From positions 8,415,921 through 8,479,920 of the forward strand of contig OZ022583.1 of the NCBI GenBank assembly GCA_963669155.1: a DNA stretch of 64,000 nucleotides. The letters are read 5' to 3'. This document shows positions 56,601-63,629 of the stretch, one piece after another. Position numbers and translations under genes: made by a program. Below the pieces are notes generated by a model. The model did not search any database and was not told where the DNA came from. It was given only the letters and a program-made list of their open reading frames with translations. How positions within the stretch are numbered: position 1 is the stretch's first letter; every line of letters starts with the position of its first letter. The DNA comes from Arbacia lixula. Taxonomy: Eukaryota > Echinodermata > Echinoidea > Arbacioida > Arbaciidae.

Positions 56601-59600
56601 TACCGAATCATGAATAAACTTACTTTACTTTCCTTGACAGACTTTTGCGTTCCAAGATGACCTGGGAAGGGTTGTGGCTGACGTCTGCGGGGCTATCCCG
56701 TACGGAGTGCTGTGCTTTGTGTCTTCGTACTGTATCATGAATAAACTCACTTCGTTTTCCTGGACAGACCTTTGCCTTCCAAGACGACCTGGGGAGGGTT
56801 GTGGCGGACGTCTGCAGGGCTATCCCATATGGAGTGCTGTGCTTTGTGTCGTCATACAGCATGATGAATAAACTCATGGAGAGATGGAAGGTAAGAAAAC
56901 CTGAATCTAGTAGATAGTTGAGAATTTTTCTCTGTTTATTTTTGAATGAGACGGTTGTTTCCCTTTTGCAGCTACTGTCCTTTTTGTGATATTGCATTTT
57001 CAATTTACAAATCATTCAGGAAATAAACACTTCTTTCCAGGCAGTAAGGGTTTGAACACTACTAATGCATGCTGGTACTTGTCATGATGTTTGGAAGTAA
57101 AATTTTATGCTTTCTCTTTACCGATTCATAAAAAAACTTCAAAATCACAAGAAGAATTCCAAAATAAAATGGCATTATGTCTCAATAGCAAACATGGCTT
57201 CATGAATAAATGGATGTATGTATTGTAGTACCAGTAGTTTATAATGCAGTGGGTTGTCTGTCCGAACATGGCAAGTAGCTTTCAGATGTCTTACATAGTG
57301 TCACTCCCTCCTGTTACTAGGCAACTGGACTCCTCGACCAGTTGGAATCCATGAAGGCAGTGATGTGTGAGGCTAGGGGAGGAGACAAGGCAGTCTTCGA
57401 TGAGCAGCTCAGGAGCTTCTACGACACCATCAGGGAATGCGAAGAAAACGGTAAGCAGGCAACAGTCTTCTTCTTCCGTATGGCAACCTTAAGGCCACAG
57501 CAGAAAGCACAATCTGATCAGTCTGTGCAACTAGCAAAATCGTAGGACCTGATTATTGGATTTGTGTGAGGAAGTGACATCATATTTCCAGTTGCAGGCC
57601 CTTACGACTGCAGTATTGTGACAAAATGGTGTCATCAGCGGTGACCTTTCATCCCTGGGCGATCACATTTGTAGACTGAAAAGCCTACTACTGAGGTGAA
57701 CCATGTGTGGTTTGCATCGCTCACCTGTTTTCCAGTGTAGACTCTGTTCATACAGCATTGAAGCGTTTTGTCACATGACCTTGATTCTGTTTGGCATATG
57801 GAATCAGAGATTTATTGTTATCAATTGTGAGCTGTAAGTGACATTGAATGGATGCATCAACTGAGAGTCTACATCTGTACTTGTACTCTCCTTCATCAAA
57901 CTAATTTTCCATTGGTCTTGTTAGGTCTGGAGAACCAGCCAATCACAGGAGTGCTCATGTTTGCTGTGTGTCGAGGCAAGATCAGCGAGGGAATGGACTT
58001 TGCAGACAACAATGCCAGAGCTGTTATCACAGTGAGTTCTTGGAGTGGTGCCAAGTTTCAGGCCCTAGCATGGCATGTTGTTGTATTTCATGCTTTTCTG
58101 TTGTTTGTAAATGGTATTCTGAAAATCCACAGAGATAAAAATTTTATCTCCCTGAAGATACGATGTCCTCAAAATATTTTATCTTTGGTATTCCGAAAAA
58201 TATTTTAGGAAGATTTTTACCAATATTAATGAGTGCATGCACTGCGCTCCTATCCCAGAGACAGCCAGTAATAAATGTCCTTTCATGTCTTTTGCATACA
58301 TTAATACCATTAAGCTGATGGTGTGATGTCATGAAACTGAAAGGGACATTGCGCATCAATGTCTATCAGCGTGCCATATTGCATTTGATGCGCCCATGTG
58401 CAAACTGTTGAATGCGTGAATTATTTTTGCACGTAATGCTATGGGCCTAGGCGCGTACGTCTGGAGATAAAATTGCTTGGGAGCAGTTTTATCTTTTATC
58501 CTAACTTTTTTTCCTAAGTGCATTTCAGAATACCGATTTAGCTCATTTGCATAAAAATTTTATCTCCAAGGCTCATTTACATAAAAATTTTATCTCTAGC
58601 TCATTTGAATAAAAATTTTATCTTTTATTGTAAGTTGGCTTTTCGGAATACCAAAAGATAAAATTTTTCCTAAGTCCTTGAGATACATTAAAAATTTTCT
58701 TAAGTTTGTTTTCGGAATACCGCCCCAGGATTCTTCCTATTCTGAATAACTATGATAGAGTGTAGAGACATAAGAGAAGTGGATTTTTTGAGGTGGCAAG
58801 CAGTACAAACTTGACCTTTAAAGTGTAAGACATTGCAACTAATAAAAAGTGGATAAATACACATTTATGAAGCAAGAAATGTATCATGATTACAATGGAT
58901 ACAGAAATCAATGTATACAAATGTATACATTGATGTATATCAATGTATCAAACTATACCAAAGCTGTCGAGGTGTAAGTACAACTCCAGCCGAATTAATC
59001 TCCCTTTCCCTCTTTGTCGTTAGGTGGGGATCCCCTTCCCCAATGTGCGAGATTCACAGGTGGAGCTGAAGCGACATTGTAACAACCAGAATGAAAATCT
59101 GCAGCAATCATTGAATAATTTAAAAATGCCAAAAAAAGTGAAGTAAATGTAGACTTCCTACCCGCTTGTTTGTCGCTAGGTGGGGATCCCCTTCCCCAAC
59201 GTGCGGGACTCGCAGGTGGAGCTGAAGAGGCAGTACAACGACCAGCTGGCTGCGTCCAGGGGCCTGCTGACGGGCAGTGAGTGGTACGAGGTCCAGGCCT
59301 ACCGAGCCCTTAACCAGGCTCTAGGCAGGTGCATCAGGCACAAGTAAGAACAGGAATCCTTGTATGTTCAGGGCTTCTTGTGTAAGGCACTTTTAAAGGG
59401 CATATACTGTACTGGGAAGACAAAAAGGCCTTCAAAATGTGATCGTGAGCAATCTTCTTGCCAATGGTCTAAAATTCATGTATTGTCCATTTTAGAAACT
59501 TGCTGAACGTTATTTGCCCTCATATGATCCACATTTGGGGTAATAAGTGATTAAATCACAAATCCTCAAATTGTTCGGGCCGAACATTTCGAGGATTTGT

Positions 59601-62600
59601 GATTAAATCACTACTTAATCCAAATGTGGATAATTTGAGAGCAAATAACTTTCAACAAGTTTCTAAAATGGACAATACATGAATTTTAGACCATTGGCAA
59701 GAAGATTGCTCACGATCACATTTTGAAGGCCTTTTTGTCTTCCCAGTACAGTACATTCCCTTTAATGCCTGTGTGATATTGTTCTTAGGCTAATTTGCTT
59801 CTTAGGTGAACCTCAAGTGGTACAGAGTACCAAAGTGTGACATCATATGAGCATGTTATCAAGACAAGTGGTTCTAATCTATGTGGGTAGAGCAAGCAGC
59901 AGTGATCACAGCGGGGACTCTCAATCAGAGTGCCTGAGACTAGTCCGGTAGAAAATGTCGGACCAGTGATCTCTCTCTTGAGGGATGTTCTTTAGAACCA
60001 GAGACCTGCATAATATTGTGTATGAAGACATCATTTCGGTACTCTTTACCGGGCTCTTAACAGGCTGTAGTCTGGTGCATTAGGCACAATTAAGCAATGA
60101 GAAACAATACAATGTTGAATGCAATTATCATTTCTGGCAAACATTTGATTTTATAAACAAAAATGCCAGATAGTAATATTTACTTGCCACAATTCAAAAT
60201 GAAGATATTTTGTTTAGAAAGAATTGTCATAGCATCCAAAATGAAAAGATTTTATATTCATTTCAAGAAATGGAAGAACTTAATCAAATATTTAAACTTC
60301 ATATGTAATGAGTTATTTCTTACTCTTGAAACTGATATATGTACTGGTACTCAAATTTGTTCACATTCTTGTGCTAAATGCTATTCTGTACTTTGTGACT
60401 GAAGAAAGTTGTAGCCATATACTTGTGGAAATTGATATAGAACTTATTTTACATATCTACTCTTTGTTATATGTTGCAATGATTACTGTAATATGATAAA
60501 TTATGATATGATATGCATCAGATTGACCACAATCCCCAAACAATGATTTTTTTCTCTCTTCCACTTATCTTGTTTCATAGAAAAGACTGGGGAGCCATAT
60601 TGCTCATTGATGAGAGATTTGTCCGCAACCCCAAGAAGTACATTTCAGGTAGTGTAACTGATATCTTCCATAGCCTGTTCTCAGTGCTCCTGGCAACAAG
60701 CAAAAGAATTGTTTGTGTTACAAATAACATAGGTAGTGTGTTTGGTCTTTCATCCATTGAATGTCCAAAGAAAAACAAACAAACATGCATCCAAATTAGG
60801 CCTAAGTGACTTATGTTTTTTGTAGTGAATGTTTAAGGGTTAACACAAAGTTGATTGCTTTTGGTTGATCATTTCAAGAATGTATTTGAGACTGTGCTAA
60901 AAAACTAGGTGTGCCAATACTTCCGACCTTATTTCTGAGATCAAAAGCACTGACTAGCAAGAAGTAATATATTGAGATTGCATTCCACACATTGAAAACT
61001 TATTCATCTAAACAGGTGAATATCAGAACTCAGAACTAGGCAGAAGTACTCGTCATATGATTTGCCTTTTTGTTTCTCCATTAATTAGGAAATCACTAAC
61101 AATTTTTTCACATTTTTTGTATGATGTTCGCAAATATGCTGTGGGACATTATTTTCAAGCTTTTGCTATTCTTGTGGTATGTTCCATCCTAAAAAAAAAG
61201 AAAATGTATATTTATGTAAATGTTGTATGTGAAAAATGAAATGATATACAAATTTGAATACATTCTGACATTCTGACGGCCTATTGCTTTTCTATGTAGG
61301 TCTGTCAAAGTGGGTGCGGGGTAAGGTGAACCCCCACACCCATTTTAGAGATGCCCTGAGCTCCCTGACAGAGTTTGCCCAGGGCAGGATGCAAGCCCAG
61401 CCTGATGCAGAGTAAGTCATACCTCTAGCAACTCACCTCCCATCTAACAGATGTTAGAATAATATCTGTAATTGAATTGTAGGGGAGTTATTTACCTGTT
61501 CTGTACTGAGCGTGTATATACGTGAGCTGGCTTTTCTCCACTCAGGTACTGAGCAGCGTGACTCCTGTGTTATCTGCTGTATGGACAATAGACAACAGAC
61601 TATGAATTAACTTAAAATGCCTTGTAGGTTTTAATTAAGCCACATCCTTTATGGTTACTGCTGTTTAATTGCAGATTTAGACCTCCTTACTAGACTAGGG
61701 TCCACGAAGCAGGAAAATCTAACCGTTTGCAAAATGGTTGAGGACATAGTGAAATGATGCACACATTTGGATGATTTTTGCACATGCTTGGGGATTTTCT
61801 TAAATGCATATGTTCATATATCCACTTTGTAGGTAATCTTTAGTTCATTTACAGACTCATCATTTTTTAATCCAATATTTAGCAAGATGCACATGGTTTA
61901 GCACAAGTATACCAGGTTTTAGTTAAAATCTCTGTATTGTTTTCATCGTTTCAGTGTGTCTGTCATGGATGCTTCTCAACCAAACTCCCGGCCCATGAGT
62001 CCTATGGTTCATGGAAACACTAGCGCCCTTTCGCACACTCCATTCCGCTCTAATCTCCAAGTGTCAGTACCCAACACTCCAATGTCAGTGCAACCTGCCT
62101 CCTCCTCCTCCGCCTCCTCTTCCTCCGTCTCCAAGGGCGACGAGAAGTGGAGAAGGGACTCCCAGAAGAAAGCTGGGGGCAGACAGTCCAAACAGTCTGG
62201 TCGCAAGGGCGTGGGACAGCTCTTTGTCCCGGTGTCCTCCAATTCAAGGGAGTCGACGGATCGTGCATCGCTGCAGCAGCATACTATGGGACATTTCTTT
62301 ACGCCGCTGCAACATGTAGGAAAAAACCCAGAGACACCGCAGCAAGGAACAACCGGGCAAGGAACATCGATTTCCCGGAATGGTTTCCAAGAGGAAGTGG
62401 TGGTGCCTTCGATGGACCAGAACCTGAATGATGTAAGGCAGGTTGTCCCCATGAAGCAGATGATAATTCAGACACCGAATGGTCCACGGGTGTTGTTTGT
62501 CCCTTCCGCTTCAGCTTCCGCTAATCCACAGCAGAGCAGGCCAGGACGGAGTGATGAAGTCATTGACCTGACAGGCTCTCCAGTACAGTGTGATTCAATC

Positions 62601-63321
62601 AAGAGAGAACCTGGAGTAGGACGATCATCGACCCCTAAAGCCAAGCTTGCATTCATTGATGGGGAATCATCGCCGAGCATTGAACAGCCAAAGAAGCCAA
62701 CCTTGGCCAGTAAACTCTCCAAGTTTTTGTTTACCAAAAACGATCAGAATGGTGGAAACGCGGGAATGGTGAACGATGGACAGATGCTTGGTGGGGTTGG
62801 GAAAACCTGTGTGGAGACGAGAACGGACACGAGTGGAGAAGGTGTGAAGAAGCAAGACAATCTTGATGAAAGCCAGAGGACGATACCGACAAGTGACGAG
62901 GAGGAGGAAGATGAGATGAGGAAAGAAGAGAGGAGGAGGAAGAAAAGGGAGGAGGACAATAATACTCCTGTTCTCTTTGACTCAGAAGTTGGAGACTCTG
63001 GAAGCGATCACTGTCCAGGAAAGCCTGCATGCTTCTTTGGTGATACTGTCAGTACCAAAACCGAGAAGATGGGTGTTGAAGAAGCTCGCAATATTGATGG
63101 AGGCGGGGATCTTGGGAGGAGATGCAATGGTAATGTGGCTGATGGGGATCCCAAGAACACCAGTGAAGTCGAGGAAGGGGTGAAGGGAGAAGACGTATTT
63201 TATCAGCAGGGTGCAGAGCTCGGGAGGAAGTCAAGGCTTGCAACAAAGGGTAGAAGAAGTCTGAGCCGGAAGAGAGAGAACATTGTACAGGAAGACGCTG
63301 GAGATGACTTAACAAGTAAAG
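35673..63321 (+). CDS. brip1: FANCJ/BRIP1 iron-sulfur DNA helicase (27 coding exons, 3' end outside)
   Basis: Coding exons: 35673-35759, 36602-36713, 37410-37454, 38121-38282, 38709-38851, 40068-40203, 40642-40804, 41658-41747, 42502-42604, 42996-43118, 44208-44303, 46024-46159, 46814-46860, 48386-48535, 49765-49922, 51092-51137, 51500-51527, 52235-52287, 54540-54680, 55099-55167, 56768-56890, 57321-57450, 57925-58031, 59180-59343, 60581-60648, 61300-61411, 61955-63321. All phases match, giving about 1386 codons so far (human about 1250). The protein is an XPD-family 5'-3' helicase that unwinds forked and G-quadruplex DNA in crosslink repair. Visible are the Q-motif-like [18 protein letters not shown], Walker A SPTGSGKS (K50), four Fe-S cysteines, DEAH (433-436), SGTLSP, motif V and motif VI (QALGRCIR, 862-869). 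The gene follows ptgr1 in the same orientation. It is unusual in having partial duplicates of several exon edges. Confidence 0.95.
36387..36527. mobile_element. Short fold-back MITE
   Basis: Left GGGCCCTGTTGCATAAAAC and right TTTTATGCAACGGGACCC are inverted, with a second inverted pair ACCATTGATGGTAACT / AGTTACCATTAATGGT inside. A fragment of the same family lies at 45131-45231. It sits in a brip1 intron. Confidence 0.8.
36602..36713 (+). CDS. brip1: brip1 coding exon 2: Walker A
   Basis: Encodes about residues 30-66 with [17 protein letters not shown], helicase motif I, which binds ATP phosphate; the lysine is residue 50 (human K52). The acceptor is CTGCTCCACAG and the donor is AAAAAG followed by GTAGGT. 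Confidence 0.95.
38121..40804 (+). CDS. brip1: brip1 coding exons 4-7: insert between motifs I and Ia
   Basis: Four exons encode a low-complexity insert with two cysteine clusters, CQCTCSCRK (exon 4) and CFCPCHS (exon 7). These sit where the human protein also has CCCACH-type and CCC-type clusters. Exon 5 carries [13 protein letters not shown] (about residues 165-178), aligning with the human DDFQ..KKR segment whose lysines K141/K142 are reported to be needed for MLH1 binding, and also a likely nuclear localisation signal. Exon 7 is Glu/Lys-rich. Confidence 0.85.
39605..39823 (+). mobile_element. tRNA-derived SINE
   Basis: The A-box-like ACTCAGTTTGTAGAGAGC near 39620 and B-box-like GGTTTGAGTCCC at 39664-39675 are spaced as in a tRNA gene. 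A non-tRNA body follows (GGATAGGATGTAATTGGAAG, GTGTATAGGAGAGCC) of the kind I associate with echinoderm SINEs. It lacks a foldable intact tRNA, so it is not a tRNA gene. Confidence 0.75.
39828..39910. mobile_element. Small TTAA-flanked fold-back MITE
   Basis: CTCTTTGCCTGCCAG at the left is inverted as TGGCACTCAAAGGG at the right, with TTAA directly outside both ends (39824-39827 and 39911-39914). Diverged relatives sharing GGGATTTGTG lie near 27680, 37530 and 41120. Confidence 0.65.
40826..41040. mobile_element. Dispersed MITE-like repeat (copy 1 of 2)
   Basis: Shares GAGTACCAAA, GTAGAGCAA, CACAGC, TCTCAAT, CTTGAG and TTTAGAACCAGAGACCT in order with 59827-60045. The outer ends GAGTACCAAAATG and CACTTTAGTACTT are roughly inverted. 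Confidence 0.6.
41658..44303 (+). CDS. brip1: brip1 coding exons 8-11: motif Ia and Fe-S domain
   Basis: Exon 8 has [13 protein letters not shown] (motif Ia). The four cluster cysteines are C324 (HTCVHP) and C339 (EGCKELL) in exon 9, C351 (GSCNYY) in exon 10 and C390 (RACPYF) at the exon 10/11 junction. Spacings of 15, 12 and 39 compare with 15, 12 and 40 in human (C283, C298, C310, C350). The FCPYNYLID block follows. A degenerate donor-side array lies between exons 10 and 11. Confidence 0.93.
43134..44100 (+). repeat. Tandem array of degenerate copies of the 3' half of brip1 coding exon 10
   Basis: About nine further copies follow the real exon, at a spacing near 108 bp. Each comprises the last ~55 nt of the exon (GGAGGCCTGGGACCTAGAAG...) plus the donor and the first ~45 nt of the intron (ATTGGGTACTAGGACCAGGA). 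Two copies keep a GTAAGT donor (about 43328 and 43437); the others have decayed. None has its own acceptor. Confidence 0.9.
45131..45231. mobile_element. Truncated copy of the GGGCCCTGTTGCATAAA MITE
   Basis: Begins GGGCCCTGTTGCATAAAT like the element at 36387 and continues to GTTGCCATTTGTA, where the LINE fragment starts. The right end is missing, so the LINE insertion probably interrupted it. Confidence 0.7.
45232..45960 (-). pseudogene. 5'-truncated CR1/L2-like LINE fragment
   Basis: A 176-codon open frame on the - strand (45946-45416) encodes the RT C-terminal region: [70 protein letters not shown]. The 3' end has an AAT-repeat tail at 45235-45250. The copy is 5'-truncated and lies in brip1 intron 11, antisense to the gene. 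Confidence 0.88.
46024..46159 (+). CDS. brip1: brip1 coding exon 12: DEAH box
   Basis: Encodes [20 protein letters not shown], helicase motif II, which coordinates magnesium and activates water for ATP hydrolysis. The D, E, A and H are residues 433-436. The acceptor is TCCCATCCCAAAG and the donor CCTCT followed by GTGAGT. Confidence 0.95.
46900..47775 (-). pseudogene. 5'-truncated RTE-type LINE fragment
   Basis: A 289-codon uninterrupted frame encodes the second half of an RTE-clade reverse transcriptase: [20 protein letters not shown] with the FADD active site, [37 protein letters not shown] and [16 protein letters not shown] with a C-terminal [13 protein letters not shown]. The polymerase fingers and endonuclease are missing. 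The absence of stops suggests recent insertion, into brip1 intron 13 in antisense orientation. Confidence 0.9.
48252..48298 (+). repeat. Partial copy of brip1 coding exon 14 just upstream of it
   Basis: GACTTTGCGGGCTTGCTGAG followed by GCAGAGTGACTTTGGCCGAA matches the exon 14 interior (GACTTTGCTGGCTCTCTGAA, GCAGAGTGACTTCGACCGAG) with several differences. It has no donor or acceptor of its own. Confidence 0.7.
48865..49540. mobile_element. Large TTAA-flanked fold-back element in brip1 intron 14
   Basis: The 676-bp element is almost entirely an inverted repeat: arms of roughly 300 bp pair from AGGTCCCCTGACATCAAAAT at the left to ATGTCAGGGGACTT at the right, with GCTCAAGATTCCCATCGTGA paired deeper in. 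TTAA lies directly outside both ends (48861-48864 and 49541-49544). TTAA duplication is the signature of piggyBac-type transposition; the class is inferred from this alone. It has no ORF. Confidence 0.8.
49936..50344. mobile_element. MITE-like repeat with GCGTTTAAA-type motifs
   Basis: Left GGCCGTGTTTATCAA and right TTAATAAACACGCC are inverted. The interior is made of repeated TGCGTTTCCAAAGGCCTTTA, ACGCGTTTAAA and GCGTTTATCAACTC. No ORF. It lies between exon 15 and its partial copies. Confidence 0.65.
50464..50710 (+). repeat. Two partial copies of the 3' half of brip1 coding exon 15
   Basis: Copy A (50464-50533) contains CATCTTCACCTACCTCATGA...TTCACCAAGGACTACAA and keeps a donor-like GTGAGG. 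Copy B (about 50664-50710) retains CTACCTCATGAAAGACAACA and then diverges. The intron segment between them is repeated too (GTGTTAAAATAGTC, GTAGAAAA, GGTTGAGAATGGCATTTT). Confidence 0.85.
51741..51965 (+). mobile_element. tRNA-derived SINE (second family)
   Basis: GGTATAGTGGTGGCAA (A-box-like) and GCAGATTCAAACCCC (B-box-like) are followed by TTCACCAAGGCATCTAATCC, a typical SINE body. It lies in brip1 intron 17. Borders are approximate. Confidence 0.6.
52333..53797. mobile_element. TIR-bounded element with 157-bp repeats (copy 2)
   Basis: Starts TGTCTCGCCCACCGGAGGTG like copy 1 at 27947 and ends with the same right module (GGGATACAATTC... GTGGGCGAGACACAATATTG) near 53797, followed by an A run. 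Inside are one diverged unit and about two 157-bp units (about 52640-52945), and then about 740 bp (52946-53700) with no counterpart in copy 1. It lies in brip1 intron 18. Confidence 0.75.
54168..54310. repeat. CCT/TCC microsatellite
   Basis: About 140 bp of TCC repeats with CTT interruptions. The Ser-rich frame across it is a composition artefact. The opposite strand is a long purine (GGA) tract that could form triplex DNA. Confidence 0.95.
54540..54680 (+). CDS. brip1: brip1 coding exon 19: SGTLSP motif
   Basis: Encodes [20 protein letters not shown] and [12 protein letters not shown], nearly identical in kind to the human block [18 protein letters not shown], at the start of the second motor domain. 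Acceptor CTCCCCTCAAG, donor CCCAG followed by GTCAGG. Confidence 0.95.
55460..56767 (+). repeat. Array of acceptor-bearing partial copies of brip1 coding exon 21
   Basis: Upstream of the real exon (56768-56890), copies start near 55640, 55767, 55893, 56020, 56147, 56261, 56387, 56514 and 56641, a step of about 127 bp (114 for the internally deleted copy at 56147). Two more truncated copies lie near 55473 and 55567. Each unit is a polypyrimidine tract and AG (ACTTTCCTTGACAG) plus the first ~108 nt of the exon. Each lacks the final ATGGAGAGATGGAAG and the donor, so only the last copy can be spliced on both sides. Confidence 0.93.
56768..56890 (+). CDS. brip1: brip1 coding exon 21 (the only copy with a donor)
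   Basis: 41 codons: [20 protein letters not shown] then [21 protein letters not shown], matching the human FEFQDEVGALLLSVCQ...ILCFLPSY block of motor domain 2. Chosen over the upstream copies because it alone ends in GGAAG followed by GTAAGA and links in phase to exons 20 and 22. Confidence 0.93.
57925..59343 (+). CDS. brip1: brip1 coding exons 23-24: helicase motifs V and VI
   Basis: Exon 23 (57925-58031) encodes [15 protein letters not shown] (about residues 792-806). Exon 24 (59180-59343) encodes [20 protein letters not shown] and [10 protein letters not shown], whose arginines are the ATP-sensing residues of motif VI. These are the most conserved parts of the family. Confidence 0.95.
58113..58721. 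mobile_element. MITE with GGTATTC termini in brip1 intron 23
   Basis: Left GGTATTCTGAAAA is inverted at the right as TTTTCGGAATACC. The interior repeats AAAAATTTTATCT and ATTTTATCTCC in both orientations. No ORF. The termini resemble those at 23463-23884. Confidence 0.7.
59005..59091 (+). repeat. Partial 5' copy of brip1 coding exon 24 with its acceptor
   Basis: CTCTTTGTCGTTAG followed by GTGGGGATCCCCTTCCCCAA reproduces the acceptor and first ~60 nt of the real exon at 59180, with substitutions (GTGCGAGATTCACAGGTGGA). It then diverges and has no donor. Confidence 0.9.
59397..59761. mobile_element. TTAA-flanked near-perfect palindrome element
   Basis: A 365-bp element whose halves are reverse complements: AGGGCATATACTGTACTGGG at the left, CCCAGTACAGTACATTCCCT at the right, meeting near 59580 at TTCGGGCCGAA. 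TTAA flanks both ends (59393-59396 and 59762-59765). No coding capacity. It lies in brip1 intron 24. Confidence 0.85.
59827..60045. mobile_element. Dispersed MITE-like repeat (copy 2 of 2)
   Basis: Same ordered motifs as 40826-41040, including TTTAGAACCAGAGACCTGCA and GTATGAAGACATCATTT. Ends GAGTACCAAAGTG and CATTTCGGTACTC are inverted. Confidence 0.65.
61955..63321 (+). CDS. brip1: brip1 coding exon 27: long disordered C-terminal tail
   Basis: About 456 codons rich in Ser, Lys and Glu, as expected for the regulatory tail of FANCJ. Near residue 1039 lies QHTMGHFF, a full match to the PCNA-binding PIP consensus. VIDLT (about 1133-1137) is a classic SUMO-interacting motif, and IKRE (about 1146-1149) matches the sumoylation consensus. 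I see no SPxF BRCA1-binding motif like that of vertebrates. The exon is taken to end at AAAG followed by GTATAG (63321); the frame runs on to 63458, but that part is MITE sequence. Confidence 0.85.
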
Positions 63322-63333
63322 GTATAGCTTATA

Positions 63334-63627
63334 CAGTACACCCTGTCTATAAAGACCACCTTAACAGGTACAGAAAAACAATTTTTATAGAGAGTTGGTC
63401 TTATGCACTGATGCACGGGACTCAAATGGAGTTGCCTTTACAAACTCCTTGGCTATAAAAAAACTTAAACACCAAACCATGGAATATGGCAAAAAAAGTA
63501 ATTATGGACAAGGGGTCTTTATAGTCAGTTGCAAATACAAACACAATTTTCTCTGAAGGGATTCAGGTTGAGCTGTCTTTTACAAACAGGTTTTTATTGA
63601 CAGTATTCTTTGTCGACAGATTGACTG
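63334..63627. mobile_element. pogo-like MITE just after the brip1 exon 27 donor
   Basis: Starts CAGTACACCCTGTC and ends with the loosely inverted GACAGATTGACTG, flanked by TA on both sides (63332-63333 and 63628-63629). CAG/CTG ends and a TA target site fit pogo/Tigger-type elements. It has no ORF of its own, but the exon 27 reading frame runs about 44 codons into this side of the junction. Confidence 0.6.
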
Positions 63628-63629
63628 TA

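Noticed and set aside
55683..56617. Several short frames containing [20 protein letters not shown] repeats
   Set aside because: These are out-of-frame translations of the exon 21 pseudo-copies. The true frame is FQDDLGRVV.
63322..63458. C-terminal extension and stop codon of brip1 in the same frame
   Set aside because: The extension starts after a GTATAG donor and lies almost wholly in a TA-flanked MITE. A spliced continuation is more likely.
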